A stretch of DNA of 64,000 nucleotides from Betaproteobacteria bacterium. GTDB lineage: Bacteria > Pseudomonadota > Gammaproteobacteria > Burkholderiales > JACQAP01. The notes below the pieces were generated by a model that was not told the DNA's origin, made no database searches, and was given only the letters and a program-made list of their open reading frames with translations. Positions 44,431 through 53,224 of this stretch are shown in pieces; position 1 is the stretch's first letter, and every line of letters begins with the position of its first letter. The position numbers and the translations under genes were made by a program. The DNA lies in NCBI GenBank assembly GCA_016194905.1, contig JACQAP010000021.1:266942-330941 (forward strand). Reading direction: 5' to 3'.

Positions 44431-46965
44431 TCACAACCACAAGACCTGCTTGCGGAAATCGAGATCGGTGAGCAGCGGCTGCGCCGGTCCCTCGTGCGAC
44501 ACATGCCCGCGGTCGAGGACGTAGGTGCGGTCGGCGAGCGACAGCACCAGGTCCAGATGATGCTCGATGATCAAAATGGCGACTTCCTGCCGGAGTTGCT
44601 CGATCGACTTGAAGACTTCTTCGACCATGGCCGGCGACAGGCCTTCGAACGGCTCGTCCATCAGCAGCAGCTTGACGTTGCCGGATAGGGCGCGGGCAAT
44701 CGCGACCATCTGCTGTTCGCCGCCGGAGAGCAGGTCGGCTTTGGTGTGGAGCTTTTCGCGGATTCTAGGGAAGTAGCCGTAGATCCTGTCGCGATCCCAT
44801 TTGACGCCGTCGCCCGTCCGGCGCGCGAGCGCGCCCAAGCGCAGATTTTCCTCCACGGTCAGGCCGGAGAACAGCCTGCGCCCCTGTGGCACCAGGCCGA
44901 TGCCCAAACGCGCGATCCGTTCCGGCGTACCGCCGCTGGTCACATGGCCGTTGAAAGTGACAGCCCCGGACGCGGGTTGAACGATGCCGAGTATGCTCTT
45001 GAAGGTCGACGACTTGCCGGCGCCGTTGCGTCCCAGCAAGCCGACGACCTCGTTGGCGCGCACCATGAGGCTGACATCGTGGAGGATGTGGCTCTTGCCG
45101 TAAAAGGAATTGATCTTGTCCAGTTGCAGCAGGACTCCCTGCGAGGACGGATCCCTCCGCGTCCGTTGAGCGGCGAGATGCGCATGACCGCTGCCGATGT
45201 ACACGCGCTGAACTTCGGGATGCGCGCGCACGGTTTCCGCGTCGCCCTCGACCAGCACCCTGCCTTCGTTCATTACCGTGACGATGTCGGCCATGCCGAA
45301 CACGCGATCGATGTCGTGCTCGACCAGCAGCACCGCCATATCCCCGGTCAGTCGGCGTATCAGGACGCCGATGCGCTCGCGTTCCGCCGCGGCGAGGCCG
45401 GCCAGCGGTTCGTCCAGCAGCAGGACACGAGGCTTTGCCGCCAGCGCCATGCCGATCTCGACCAGCCTCTGTCCGCCATAGGAAAGGCTGGAGATCAGCG
45501 CGTGCTCGGTGCTCTCAAGTCCGAGAAATTTCACCAGTTCACGGGTTTCGGCGTTGACTTGCGGCAGGGCGCCGCTGCGCGTCCAGGCGTTGAAGCGCCG
45601 CGCATCGCGCGCTTGCACCGCCAACCGCAGGTTCTCCCAAACAGACAGTGCCGGGAACAGGCTGGTGATCTGGAAGGAGCGCGCCAGGCCTTGTTTCACC
45701 ACTTGTTCGGCAGGGAGGCTTGCGATCGGGGTATTGTCCAGAACGATGCGCCCGGCATCGGGCGCGAACCTGCCGGAGATGGCATTGAACAGGGTGGTCT
45801 TGCCGGCGCCGTTGGGTCCGATCAGCGCATGCAGCTTGCGGTCGGCGAGCTTCAGATCCACTCCGGCGACCGCAGTGAAGCCGCCGAATCGCTTGACCAC
45901 GCCGGCGCAGTTCAGGACCGTGCCGGAAACCGGTGAATGCTCGCGCAGAAAAGCAGGGATCTCCTGACCCGGCTGCGGCGTTACACGCGCGGCCATCGCT
46001 CCGATACCTTCCTTCTTCTTGCGCAGAGGCGCAAGCAGGCGCGCGCCGACCCCGACCAGTCCCGAAGGCGAAAACAGGATGAAGGCCATGAAAAGGAGGC
46101 CGAACCAGAACTGCCATGCCGAGGTGTAGCCGGTCAGCACCTCGCGGAACATGATGTAGAAAAACGCGCCGAGGGTCGGCCCGAGGAAACTGCCGACGCC
46201 GCCGAAGATGGTCATGGCGAGGATTTCCCCGGAGAAATTGACGTGCACCGTGTCCGCGGAAACGAACAGCTTGAGAAAAGCCATCAGGCTGCCGCCCAGG
46301 CCGGTGACCGTTGCGGAGATGACGAAGGCCGCGAGCTTGTAACGCAGCACCGGATAGCCTATGAAGCGAGCCCGGTTTTCGTTCTCGCGGATGGCTGCGA
46401 GCACCGAACCGAGCGGCGAGTGCACGACCCGCCACATATTCCAGGCAACGGCAAATACGATCACCGCAATCAGGTGATAGAAAACCACCTGGTTATCGAG
46501 ATCGAGTCCGAAAAACGGCGCACGCTGAATCCCGGAAAGGCCGTTTTCGCCGCCGGTAAACGAGGTCCAGCGGTACACGATGTAAAAGGTCAGCGCGGTG
46601 AACGCGAGTGTGAGCAGGGAAAAGTAGACGCCGCGACGGCGCAGCACCAGGAAGCCGACGACCAGGCCAAACGCGGCGGAGAACAGCACCGCGAACCCGA
46701 GCGGCAGCCACAGGCTGCCTTTGAACCAATGTATTTGCGACAGCGCAGTGGCATAGGCGGCCAGTCCGAAGAACATGCCGTGACCGAAGGACAGCAGCCC
46801 GCTGTAGCCGAGCAGGAGGTTGTAGCCCAGGCCGACCAGCGCAAAGATCGCGATCTCGGTGGCGATGCCCCAGGTAAAGCCGGTGCCGGTGACGACGTGC
46901 GGCAGCGCCAGCAGCGCCACCGCGGCGATGAAAAGCGGATGTCTGACGAAGTGGCCCGGCTTCAT
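44431..46965 (-). CDS. Fused branched-chain-type ABC transporter: LivM permease, LivG ATPase and LivF ATPase in one protein
   Basis: An 844-residue triple fusion. Residues 1-335 are a LivM permease with about ten membrane helices (YNLLLGYSGLLSFGHGMFFG, TIFGGVGSFLGPTLGAFFY). Residues about 345-600 are LivG, with Walker A GPNGAGKTT at 383-391. Residues about 620-844 are LivF, with Walker A GRNGAGKSS at 645-653 and signature LSGGEQQMVAIARALSG. No stop or frameshift separates the parts. ATG 46965 is the start; it overlaps the LivH stop by four bases. The inner-membrane complex would need LivH and a binding protein, both encoded just upstream. The cargo need not be an amino acid; many relatives import carboxylates or aromatic acids. 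Confidence 0.92.
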   Translation of the reverse strand: MKPGHFVRHPLFIAAVALLALPHVVTGTGFTWGIATEIAIFALVGLGYNLLLGYSGLLSFGHGMFFGLAAYATALSQIHWFKGSLWLPLGFAVLFSAAFGLVVGFLVLRRRGVYFSLLTLAFTALTFYIVYRWTSFTGGENGLSGIQRAPFFGLDLDNQVVFYHLIAVIVFAVAWNMWRVVHSPLGSVLAAIRENENRARFIGYPVLRYKLAAFVISATVTGLGGSLMAFLKLFVSADTVHVNFSGEILAMTIFGGVGSFLGPTLGAFFYIMFREVLTGYTSAWQFWFGLLFMAFILFSPSGLVGVGARLLAPLRKKKEGIGAMAARVTPQPGQEIPAFLREHSPVSGTVLNCAGVVKRFGGFTAVAGVDLKLADRKLHALIGPNGAGKTTLFNAISGRFAPDAGRIVLDNTPIASLPAEQVVKQGLARSFQITSLFPALSVWENLRLAVQARDARRFNAWTRSGALPQVNAETRELVKFLGLESTEHALISSLSYGGQRLVEIGMALAAKPRVLLLDEPLAGLAAAERERIGVLIRRLTGDMAVLLVEHDIDRVFGMADIVTVMNEGRVLVEGDAETVRAHPEVQRVYIGSGHAHLAAQRTRRDPSSQGVLLQLDKINSFYGKSHILHDVSLMVRANEVVGLLGRNGAGKSSTFKSILGIVQPASGAVTFNGHVTSGGTPERIARLGIGLVPQGRRLFSGLTVEENLRLGALARRTGDGVKWDRDRIYGYFPRIREKLHTKADLLSGGEQQMVAIARALSGNVKLLLMDEPFEGLSPAMVEEVFKSIEQLRQEVAILIIEHHLDLVLSLADRTYVLDRGHVSHEGPAQPLLTDLDFRKQVLWL

Positions 46966-47828
46966 TCGAACTTCTCGAATTTCTCGCCCATCAATCCGCG
47001 CGGGCGGAACAGCAGGATCAGCACCATCAGCAGGTACATCGAGGCTTCCGCCGCGGGCGGGTAGTAATACACGGTGATGCCGCGCACGGCACCGACCAGC
47101 AGGCCGGCAACGACCACGCCCCAGAAACTGCCCAATCCGCCGATCACCACCACGACGAAAGTCGCGGTGAGGATTTCGGTGCCCATCGCGGGTTGCACGC
47201 CTGCGAGCGGGGCCGAAAGCACGCCCGCCAGGCCGGCGAGCGCCACCCCCAGCGCGAACACCGCCGTCAGGATCGGCCGCAGCGAGACGCCCAGCGCGCG
47301 CACCATCTCCGGATCGCGAACCCCGGCGCGCACCACCATTCCGAATGCAGTCTTGTTGAGTAACAGCCAGCACCCGGTTACGGCGGTGATCGCCATCGCG
47401 AGTACGAACAGGCGGTAAAAGGAATAGATGAAATCGCCGAGAATCAACTGGCCGCGAAGCTGCCCCGGCAGCGAAAACGGCAGGCCGGTGGTGCCCCAGA
47501 TCATGCGCAGGCTCTGCTCGGCGGTCAGCGCCAGGCCAAATGTGAACAACAGGCCCAGCATCGGATCCTTGTTGTAGAGGCGCCGCAGGGCAAAGCGCTC
47601 GATCAGGATGCCGATCAGCGCCACGCCCACCGGGGAGAGCCCCATCGCGCCGAAAAAGCCGAGTCGTCTTTCGATTTCGTAGGCGAGATAGGCGCCTACG
47701 GCATAGAACGCGCCGTGGGCAAGGTTGACCACTCCGCCGAGACTGAAGATCAGCGAAAGTCCCAGCGACAGGACGATGTAGTACGACCCGACCAGCAGGC
47801 CGTTGGCGATCTGCTCGAGAAGAAGCAC
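46962..47828 (-). CDS. LivH-type ABC transporter permease
   Basis: A 288-residue inner-membrane permease with about eight hydrophobic helices. Signature segments are LLVGSYYIVLSLGLSLIFSL followed by GGVVNLAHGAFYAVGAYLAY near the N-terminus, and VVVVIGGLGSFWGVVVAGLL, the ATPase-coupling loop region. It pairs with the fused LivM-LivG-LivF protein, whose start it overlaps by four bases. It follows a binding-protein gene by 24 bases. Residues and length are normal for the family. Confidence 0.9.
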   Translation of the reverse strand: MLLLEQIANGLLVGSYYIVLSLGLSLIFSLGGVVNLAHGAFYAVGAYLAYEIERRLGFFGAMGLSPVGVALIGILIERFALRRLYNKDPMLGLLFTFGLALTAEQSLRMIWGTTGLPFSLPGQLRGQLILGDFIYSFYRLFVLAMAITAVTGCWLLLNKTAFGMVVRAGVRDPEMVRALGVSLRPILTAVFALGVALAGLAGVLSAPLAGVQPAMGTEILTATFVVVVIGGLGSFWGVVVAGLLVGAVRGITVYYYPPAAEASMYLLMVLILLFRPRGLMGEKFEKFE

Positions 47829-47852
47829 GACTGAAACGAACTCAGCCGCGGC

Positions 47853-49130
47853 TCACGCGGCCGGCAGGTTGCAGGGGTTTTCCTGTTGCGTGGGCTGGAT
47901 CAGCTCCAGCGACTCTTTGGGGCCTGGCACGGTCTCGACGACGTCGAAAATGTCCCACTGATCCTTCGACTTCGACTTGTCCTTCACATTGACCACGTAC
48001 ATTTCCTGCAGCAACTGGTGGTCCCAGTCGCGGAACTTGCCCTTGCGCGCTTTGAGCAGATCGAACTCCGCGCCTTTCTCCAGATACTGGACGATCCTGG
48101 AAGCCTCGGTACCCTTGGTTTCCGCTACCGTCTGCAGCACGATTCGCACGCCGACGTAATCGCCCCAGGCCTGATTCTCCGGCGGTTGTCCGTACTTCTT
48201 CACGAAGCGTTCGGTAAAGGCCCTGGACGAGGGAATGTTCAGGCCGTGATACCACAGGCTCTGCCAGTGGCCTGACAGCGAGTCCAGGCCGGTGGCCCAG
48301 AACGGCGCAGTGTCCATCACGCCGCCGGCAAGCTGATAGGGCAGGCCGTACTCCTTGTATTGTTTCAGGAACGTGGTCTGGTCCACGCCGGCCAGATTGA
48401 GGTAGACGAAATCGGGCTTGAGCTGGCGGATCTTGAGAATGTAGGCGCTGTAGTCCGCCGTGTTGGTCGGCACGAAATCGTTGTTGAGAATGATGCCGCC
48501 GTTCTGCTCCAGGAAGCGCGAGGAAACCTTGTAGAGATCGTGGCCGAAGGCGTAATCCGCGGTCAGAAAACACCAGCGCGCGCCCTTGATCAGGTTTTGC
48601 TGCAGTTGCCATGTGCCGATGGTCTTGGTGTACATGGTGTTGCTGCCCTCGATGTGGAACATGTAGCGTTTGCAGTTGGCGCCGCGCAGCGCATCGGAAT
48701 TGCAGCCGGTGTTGAAGAACGGGATCTTATAGCGCTGTGCCTGCTCGCCGATGGCGAGCCCCGAAGCCGAACTGATCTCCCCGATCAGGCAGATCACCTG
48801 GTCGCGCTCGACCAGCTTGTTCGCCTTGGTCACGGCGGTGGCGGGATTGACGCTGTCTTCGGCGATCATCTCGATTTTGCGCCCGAGTACGCCGCCCGCC
48901 GCATTGGCTTCTTCGACCGCCAGCACGGCGCCCTTGTAGCCGTACTCGCCCACCTGGCCGAGAAAGCCGGTGCGCGGCGTGATGTGGCCGATACGGATCG
49001 CGTCGGATTGCGCGCGCAGGATTGCCGGGAAACCGAACTGCGCCGCAGCAGCAGCGACAGTCAGCGTGGCGGTCTGCTTGATCAGCTTGCGGCGGCCCGG
49101 TGCGACCGTCCTTTCGGTTTTCTTGCTCAT
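47853..49130 (-). CDS. LivK-type periplasmic binding protein with twin-arginine signal
   Basis: A 425-residue substrate-binding protein of the branched-chain amino-acid type (periplasmic_binding_6). The N-terminus carries RRKLIKQTATL, then a hydrophobic Ala-rich stretch, then ILRAQ, consistent with a Tat export signal cut near residue 35-41. The mature start IRIGHITPRTGFLGQVGEYG and the segment VICLIGEISSASGLAIGEQA are typical. It is the second of two binding-protein genes at the head of the operon and is the nearer one to the permease. Confidence 0.85.
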   Translation of the reverse strand: MSKKTERTVAPGRRKLIKQTATLTVAAAAAQFGFPAILRAQSDAIRIGHITPRTGFLGQVGEYGYKGAVLAVEEANAAGGVLGRKIEMIAEDSVNPATAVTKANKLVERDQVICLIGEISSASGLAIGEQAQRYKIPFFNTGCNSDALRGANCKRYMFHIEGSNTMYTKTIGTWQLQQNLIKGARWCFLTADYAFGHDLYKVSSRFLEQNGGIILNNDFVPTNTADYSAYILKIRQLKPDFVYLNLAGVDQTTFLKQYKEYGLPYQLAGGVMDTAPFWATGLDSLSGHWQSLWYHGLNIPSSRAFTERFVKKYGQPPENQAWGDYVGVRIVLQTVAETKGTEASRIVQYLEKGAEFDLLKARKGKFRDWDHQLLQEMYVVNVKDKSKSKDQWDIFDVVETVPGPKESLELIQPTQQENPCNLPAA

Positions 49131-49186
49131 GGTTCCTCCCCTGATTTTCTGTGGAAGCCCGTTTTTTGCAGGCTGCCGGTTCGAAT

Positions 49187-50470
49187 TCAGCGTTTGAAGC
49201 CGGAGCGGATCCAGTCGACGCTCTTCATGCCATCGGGCGGGCTGATCTGGCTGGGCGGGTAATACTTGATATTGATCAGCGTGAGCTTGCCATCAACCTT
49301 CTTGACTGTCCCGTAGGGGACATGCTGCACCGCCTGATGGCCTTTGCCCAGCGCCATGTCCACCGTGCCGGCGACCGTTTCGAATTTCAGATATTCCAGC
49401 GCCGCAATGAGCTGGTCATCGCTGGGGTTCTGGGTCTTATTGGTTCCCTGTGCCTTCTCGTAGGCGGCCTTGGCACCAAAGAACGCGGTAACGAGGTGAT
49501 AGGAAGCATAGACCGGTGCGACGTTAAAGCGCTCCTTGAAGGCTTTCTGGAACCATTTGTTCAGGCTGGTCGACGGCGCGAAGGGTCCGTTCGGACCGCG
49601 CGCGCCGATCATCGTGCCGTCCGGAAGCTCGGCGCCGAGACGCTCGAGCACGGTTTCTCCGGTGATCATGATGTTCGGCATCTTGGACATCACGCCGCGC
49701 GGAGCGGCCTGCAGGATGTAAGCCTCGAGGTCGCCCCCCCAGAGCGAGTTCTGAATGATCTCGCTCTCGCTGCCCAATAGCGCTGACACTTCCGTGTTGT
49801 ACTGGCCGGCGCCGAGCTTTGGCGTGACGTTGGTGGAAATCTCCGCCGCGGGCCGGAGTATTTTCAAGCTTTCGGTGAAGTCGGCCCATGCATCCTGGCC
49901 CCAGGCATAGTTCGGATTGATACCTGAGAATTTTTTCAGGTTCGGATAGTTCTCGACGATATAACGCGCCGCGGCCACATTCTCCTGAGTTGCCATCGTG
50001 GTGGTGCGGAACACGTACTTGTAGGACGCCTCCTCGAAAATCCGGTTGGTGGCGCAGTCGAACAGTATGGTGAACTTCTTGAGTTCTTCGGCCACCGGCG
50101 CCACGGCAAGGCAGTCTCCACTGGAAATCACGCCGATCACCATGTCGACGTTTTGCCGGGCCACCAGGTTGCGATACTCGGTGACCACCTTGGTCGGTCC
50201 GCCAGCCTCGTCGACGTAGACCACTTCGATCGCGCGTCCACCGAAGCCTTTCTTTTCATATCCCGGAATCTGGCCGCCCTTGTTCAATACGTCAACAAGC
50301 AGTTCGGCGGCGTTCTTTGCCGGCACGCCAAACGGACCGGCAGCCGGGCCCGACAAAAAGGTGATCACGCCGATGCGCAATGGCACATCCTGGGCCGACG
50401 CTGACTGGATGCCGAACAATACGATGAAAAGTGCGGTGATTGCGCCTAGCCGGCGCAGGGTGCTAGTCAT
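49187..50470 (-). CDS. Second LivK-type periplasmic binding protein with Sec signal
   Basis: A 427-residue substrate-binding protein. The N-terminus (MTSTLRRLGAITALFIVLFG, cleavage after SASA near residue 26) is a Sec signal. The mature start LRIGVITFLSGPAAGPFGVP and the segment DMVIGVISSGDCLAVAPVAE fit the family. ATG 50470 has a strong GGAGG ribosome binding site (CCGGAGGATCC); codons upstream in frame are not supported. First gene of the operon, 56 bases ahead of the Tat-exported binding protein. The two proteins are clearly different in sequence, so they probably bind different ligands. Confidence 0.85.
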   Translation of the reverse strand: MTSTLRRLGAITALFIVLFGIQSASAQDVPLRIGVITFLSGPAAGPFGVPAKNAAELLVDVLNKGGQIPGYEKKGFGGRAIEVVYVDEAGGPTKVVTEYRNLVARQNVDMVIGVISSGDCLAVAPVAEELKKFTILFDCATNRIFEEASYKYVFRTTTMATQENVAAARYIVENYPNLKKFSGINPNYAWGQDAWADFTESLKILRPAAEISTNVTPKLGAGQYNTEVSALLGSESEIIQNSLWGGDLEAYILQAAPRGVMSKMPNIMITGETVLERLGAELPDGTMIGARGPNGPFAPSTSLNKWFQKAFKERFNVAPVYASYHLVTAFFGAKAAYEKAQGTNKTQNPSDDQLIAALEYLKFETVAGTVDMALGKGHQAVQHVPYGTVKKVDGKLTLINIKYYPPSQISPPDGMKSVDWIRSGFKR

Positions 50471-50674
50471 GAACGGATCCTCCGGGTAGATCGTTATCGT
50501 TATTGACCAGGCGCAGGCCGGTCGAACTGTTAACGCCTTATAAAAGTCGGGCACGGCTGACCCGGATTATAACTAACTAACGTGCACTGCTCCGGTTCGG
50601 CTAAAATCGGGTGGCCCGATGGGTTTGATGCATTGGTCTTGGTGTATTTGCGATCCGGCCGCAGCGGATTTGGA

Positions 50675-51349
50675 TTGAACCTTCTCGCCCTCGATACCTC
50701 CACGGAATACTGCTCCGTCGCACTGTTGCGCGACGGCGTGTTCACGCTTCGCGAAGAGCACGCCATCCAGCGGCATTCCGAGTTGATCCTCCCCATGGTC
50801 GAGGACTTGCTGGTCGCCTCCGGACTTGCGCTCGCGCAACTTGACGGCATTGCTTTCGGCGCCGGCCCCGGCTCTTTTACCGGACTGAGAATCGCGTGCG
50901 GCGTGGCGCAGGGTCTGGCCTTTGGGGCGGGGCTGTCCGTGGTTCCGGTCGGCACGCTGGCGGCGCTGGCGCAGGAAGCCGGTGCGCAAAAGGTGATTGC
51001 CTGCCTCGATGCGCGCATGGGTGAAATTTATCATGCGGCTTACCGGCGCGATGGGGCGGGTTGGACGGAAATCGCCGCGCCCGGCGTAGGCCCTGCGCGA
51101 TCGGCGCCCATGCTCGAAGGCGACGGCTGGTTCGGTTGCGGAAGCGGCTTCGCGGTTTACGCCGACGCACTGGCAAAACGCTATGGCCGGCAGCTCGATG
51201 GCATCGCGGCCGAACTCCATCCGCATGCGCGCTCGATCGCGCGGCTGGCCGTACCGGTACTGGCAGCGGGCGGCGGCCTGCCCGCAGAGCGGGCGGCGCC
51301 GATTTATGTGCGCGACACGGTCGCGCTTAAGATGCACGAACAGCGATGA
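50675..51349 (+). CDS. tsaB: TsaB, tRNA threonylcarbamoyladenosine biosynthesis protein
   Basis: A 224-residue partner of TsaD in making the t6A modification of ANN-decoding tRNAs. The N-terminus LLALDTSTEYCSVALLRDG and the segment GIAFGAGPGSFTGLRIACGV followed by AQGLAFGAGLSVVPVGTLAA are diagnostic of the ASKHA-fold TsaB. No ATG fits; TTG 50675 gives the usual start (MNLLALDTS), with GTG 50642 as the alternative. The stop overlaps rimI by four bases. The gap 50471-50674 holds the divergent promoters for this gene and the catabolic operon. Confidence 0.9.
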   Translation: MNLLALDTSTEYCSVALLRDGVFTLREEHAIQRHSELILPMVEDLLVASGLALAQLDGIAFGAGPGSFTGLRIACGVAQGLAFGAGLSVVPVGTLAALAQEAGAQKVIACLDARMGEIYHAAYRRDGAGWTEIAAPGVGPARSAPMLEGDGWFGCGSGFAVYADALAKRYGRQLDGIAAELHPHARSIARLAVPVLAAGGGLPAERAAPIYVRDTVALKMHEQR

Positions 51350-51807
51350 GCGCCCAACTCGACAAACTGCCCGAATTCCGGCCCATGCGGGCCATCGACC
51401 TCGACCGGGTCATGGAGGTCGAGCCGGCCCTTTATTCCCATCCGTGGACACGCGGCAACTTCGACGACTCGCTGAAGGCCGGCTACAGCTGCTGGGTGGT
51501 GGAATGCGGGGGAGCGCTGGCCGGCTACGGCGTACTCATGATCGGCGTGCGCGAAGCGCATCTGCTCAATCTGAGCGTGGCGACAGATTGGCAGCGCCGC
51601 GGATTCGGCCGCATGCTGCTCGAACATTTCGTGCACATCGCGCGCGGCAGCGACGCAGCGCGGATGTTTCTGGAAGTGCGGCCGTCGAATGTGGCGGCGC
51701 GCCGGCTCTATGCCGAGTTTGGCTTCAGGGAGATGACGGTCAGGCGCGGATACTACCCCCTGGGGCGCGGGCGCGAGGATGCGATCCTCATGGGCATTGC
51801 CCTGTGA
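51346..51807 (+). CDS. rimI: RimI, ribosomal-protein-alanine N-acetyltransferase
   Basis: A 153-residue GNAT acetyltransferase. The acetyl-CoA loop is WQRRGFGRMLLEHF near residues 85-98, followed by FLEVRPSNVAARRLYAEFGF with the RimI-typical RRGYYP ending. In E. coli it acetylates the N-terminus of ribosomal protein S18. It is coupled by overlaps to tsaB and to the glycosylase gene, the conserved tsaB-rimI arrangement. Confidence 0.92.
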   Translation: MSAQLDKLPEFRPMRAIDLDRVMEVEPALYSHPWTRGNFDDSLKAGYSCWVVECGGALAGYGVLMIGVREAHLLNLSVATDWQRRGFGRMLLEHFVHIARGSDAARMFLEVRPSNVAARRLYAEFGFREMTVRRGYYPLGRGREDAILMGIAL

Positions 51808-52571
51808 GCCGCCGGGCACTGGTACTGAAGGAATTGGGATTGTTGCCCATTTGGGTGCGGCGTCATGGTTCCAATCCGGACAACGCCGTCGTGGCTGACT
51901 CGGCGGCAGCGGATGAATCCATGCCGGTTCAAAATCCGCCGGCCACGGGATCGGCACCCGCGGCAGGCGCCGATCGCGCGGCGCAAATTCACGCGATGGA
52001 CTGGGTGCAGCTGAAATCTTCCGCGGCCAGGTGCACGGCCTGCGTTCTTCATAAAGCACGCAAGCAGGCCGTACTCGGGGTCGGCGACGAGAAGGCCGAG
52101 TGGCTGTTCGTCGGCGAAGGCCCGGGCGCAGAGGAAGATGAGCGCGGCGAACCTTTCGTCGGCCAGGCCGGCAAGCTGCTCGACAACATGCTGGCCGCGA
52201 TCGCGTTGAAGCGCGGCAACAATGTCTACATCGCCAATGTCGTGAAGTGCCGGCCTCCGGGCAACCGCACGCCCGAGCCGCCTGAAGCGCATGCCTGCGA
52301 GCCTTACCTCACCCGCCAGATCGAACTCATCCGTCCGCGCCTGATCGTTGCACTCGGCAAGGTGGCGGCGCAGAACCTGCTCGGCCGCGAAGCGACGCTG
52401 GCGAGCCTGCGCGGGCGCGTTCACCAGTATCGCAGCACGCCGCTGATCGTGACTTATCATCCGGCCTATCTGCTGCGCAATCTCGTCGACAAATCCAAGT
52501 CGTGGGAGGACCTGTGTTTTGCGGTCGAGACCATGAAGGCATTGAAACAACGGCAGGACGTCCCCAATTGA
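51804..52571 (+). CDS. Family 4 uracil-DNA glycosylase with [4Fe-4S] cluster
   Basis: A 255-residue DNA repair enzyme that removes uracil from DNA. The cluster ligands C77, C80, C149 and C165 are visible ([25 protein letters not shown]). The active-site loop is [20 protein letters not shown] (104-123), and the late motif is YHPAYLLRN. The N-terminal 60 residues are an Ala/Pro-rich extension typical of the betaproteobacterial versions. GTG 51804 overlaps the rimI stop; starts further upstream lie inside rimI. Confidence 0.9.
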   Translation: MSRRALVLKELGLLPIWVRRHGSNPDNAVVADSAAADESMPVQNPPATGSAPAAGADRAAQIHAMDWVQLKSSAARCTACVLHKARKQAVLGVGDEKAEWLFVGEGPGAEEDERGEPFVGQAGKLLDNMLAAIALKRGNNVYIANVVKCRPPGNRTPEPPEAHACEPYLTRQIELIRPRLIVALGKVAAQNLLGREATLASLRGRVHQYRSTPLIVTYHPAYLLRNLVDKSKSWEDLCFAVETMKALKQRQDVPN

Positions 52572-52599
52572 GGGTCGCGGTCTTCTTCGGGAGAAAATC

Positions 52600-53220
52600 A
52601 TGAAACGAATCGTCGCGCTGTGGTTGCTGATTCTGGCCGTATTCGGTCTCAGCGGATGTGGCTACAACACGCTGCAATCCCAGGACGAAAGCATCAAGGC
52701 GGCCTGGGGGGAAGTGATCAACCAGTACCAGCGGCGCGCCGATCTGGTGCCCAATCTGGTGAACACGGTCAAGGGTTTCGCGGCGCAGGAGAAGGACGTT
52801 CTTCTGGGCGTGACCAATGCGCGTGCCAAGGTGGGTGGCATCCAGGCCACGCCGGAACTGGTGAACGACGCGGCGGCATTCTCCAAATTCATCGCCGCAC
52901 AAGGCGAAATGACCTCGGCCTTGTCGCGCCTGCTGGTGGTTGCCGAAAACTATCCGCAACTGAAGTCGGACGCCAATTTCCGCGACCTGCAGGCCCAACT
53001 CGAGGGCACGGAGAACCGCATCACGGTGGCGCGCCAGCGCTACATCCGCGCGGTGCAGGAATACAACGTCACGGTGCGCTCCTTTCCGAGCAACCTGACG
53101 GCCATGCTCTTCGGCCACAAGGTGAAGCCTTCGTTCACCGTGGAAAATGAGCAGGCCATATCGAAGCCGCCCACGGTGGATTTCTCGAAACCCGCTCCCG
53201 CGTCAGCGCAGAACAAATAA
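52600..53220 (+). CDS. LemA family lipoprotein
   Basis: A 206-residue LemA-domain protein. A lipoprotein signal ends at the lipobox LSGC with C20 as the lipidated residue. The body is helical with the LemA signature YNTLQSQDESIKAAWGEVIN and YQRRADLVPNLVNTVKGFA. It is exported and membrane-anchored. It is followed by two TPM-domain genes, a common trio whose cellular job is poorly known. It has a GGGAGAAAATC ribosome binding region. Confidence 0.9.
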   Translation: MKRIVALWLLILAVFGLSGCGYNTLQSQDESIKAAWGEVINQYQRRADLVPNLVNTVKGFAAQEKDVLLGVTNARAKVGGIQATPELVNDAAAFSKFIAAQGEMTSALSRLLVVAENYPQLKSDANFRDLQAQLEGTENRITVARQRYIRAVQEYNVTVRSFPSNLTAMLFGHKVKPSFTVENEQAISKPPTVDFSKPAPASAQNK

Positions 53221-53224
53221 GCGC

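Noticed and set aside
42490-44688. Long plus-strand open frame (about 730 codons) opposite the dehydrogenase genes
   Set aside because: It is antisense to three clearly recognised genes, crosses an intergenic inverted repeat, and has no family-like motif; a by-product of high GC content.
46966-47373. Upstream extension of the Liv fusion frame
   Set aside because: It lies inside livH in another frame, and the permease-like N-terminus begins at ATG 46965.
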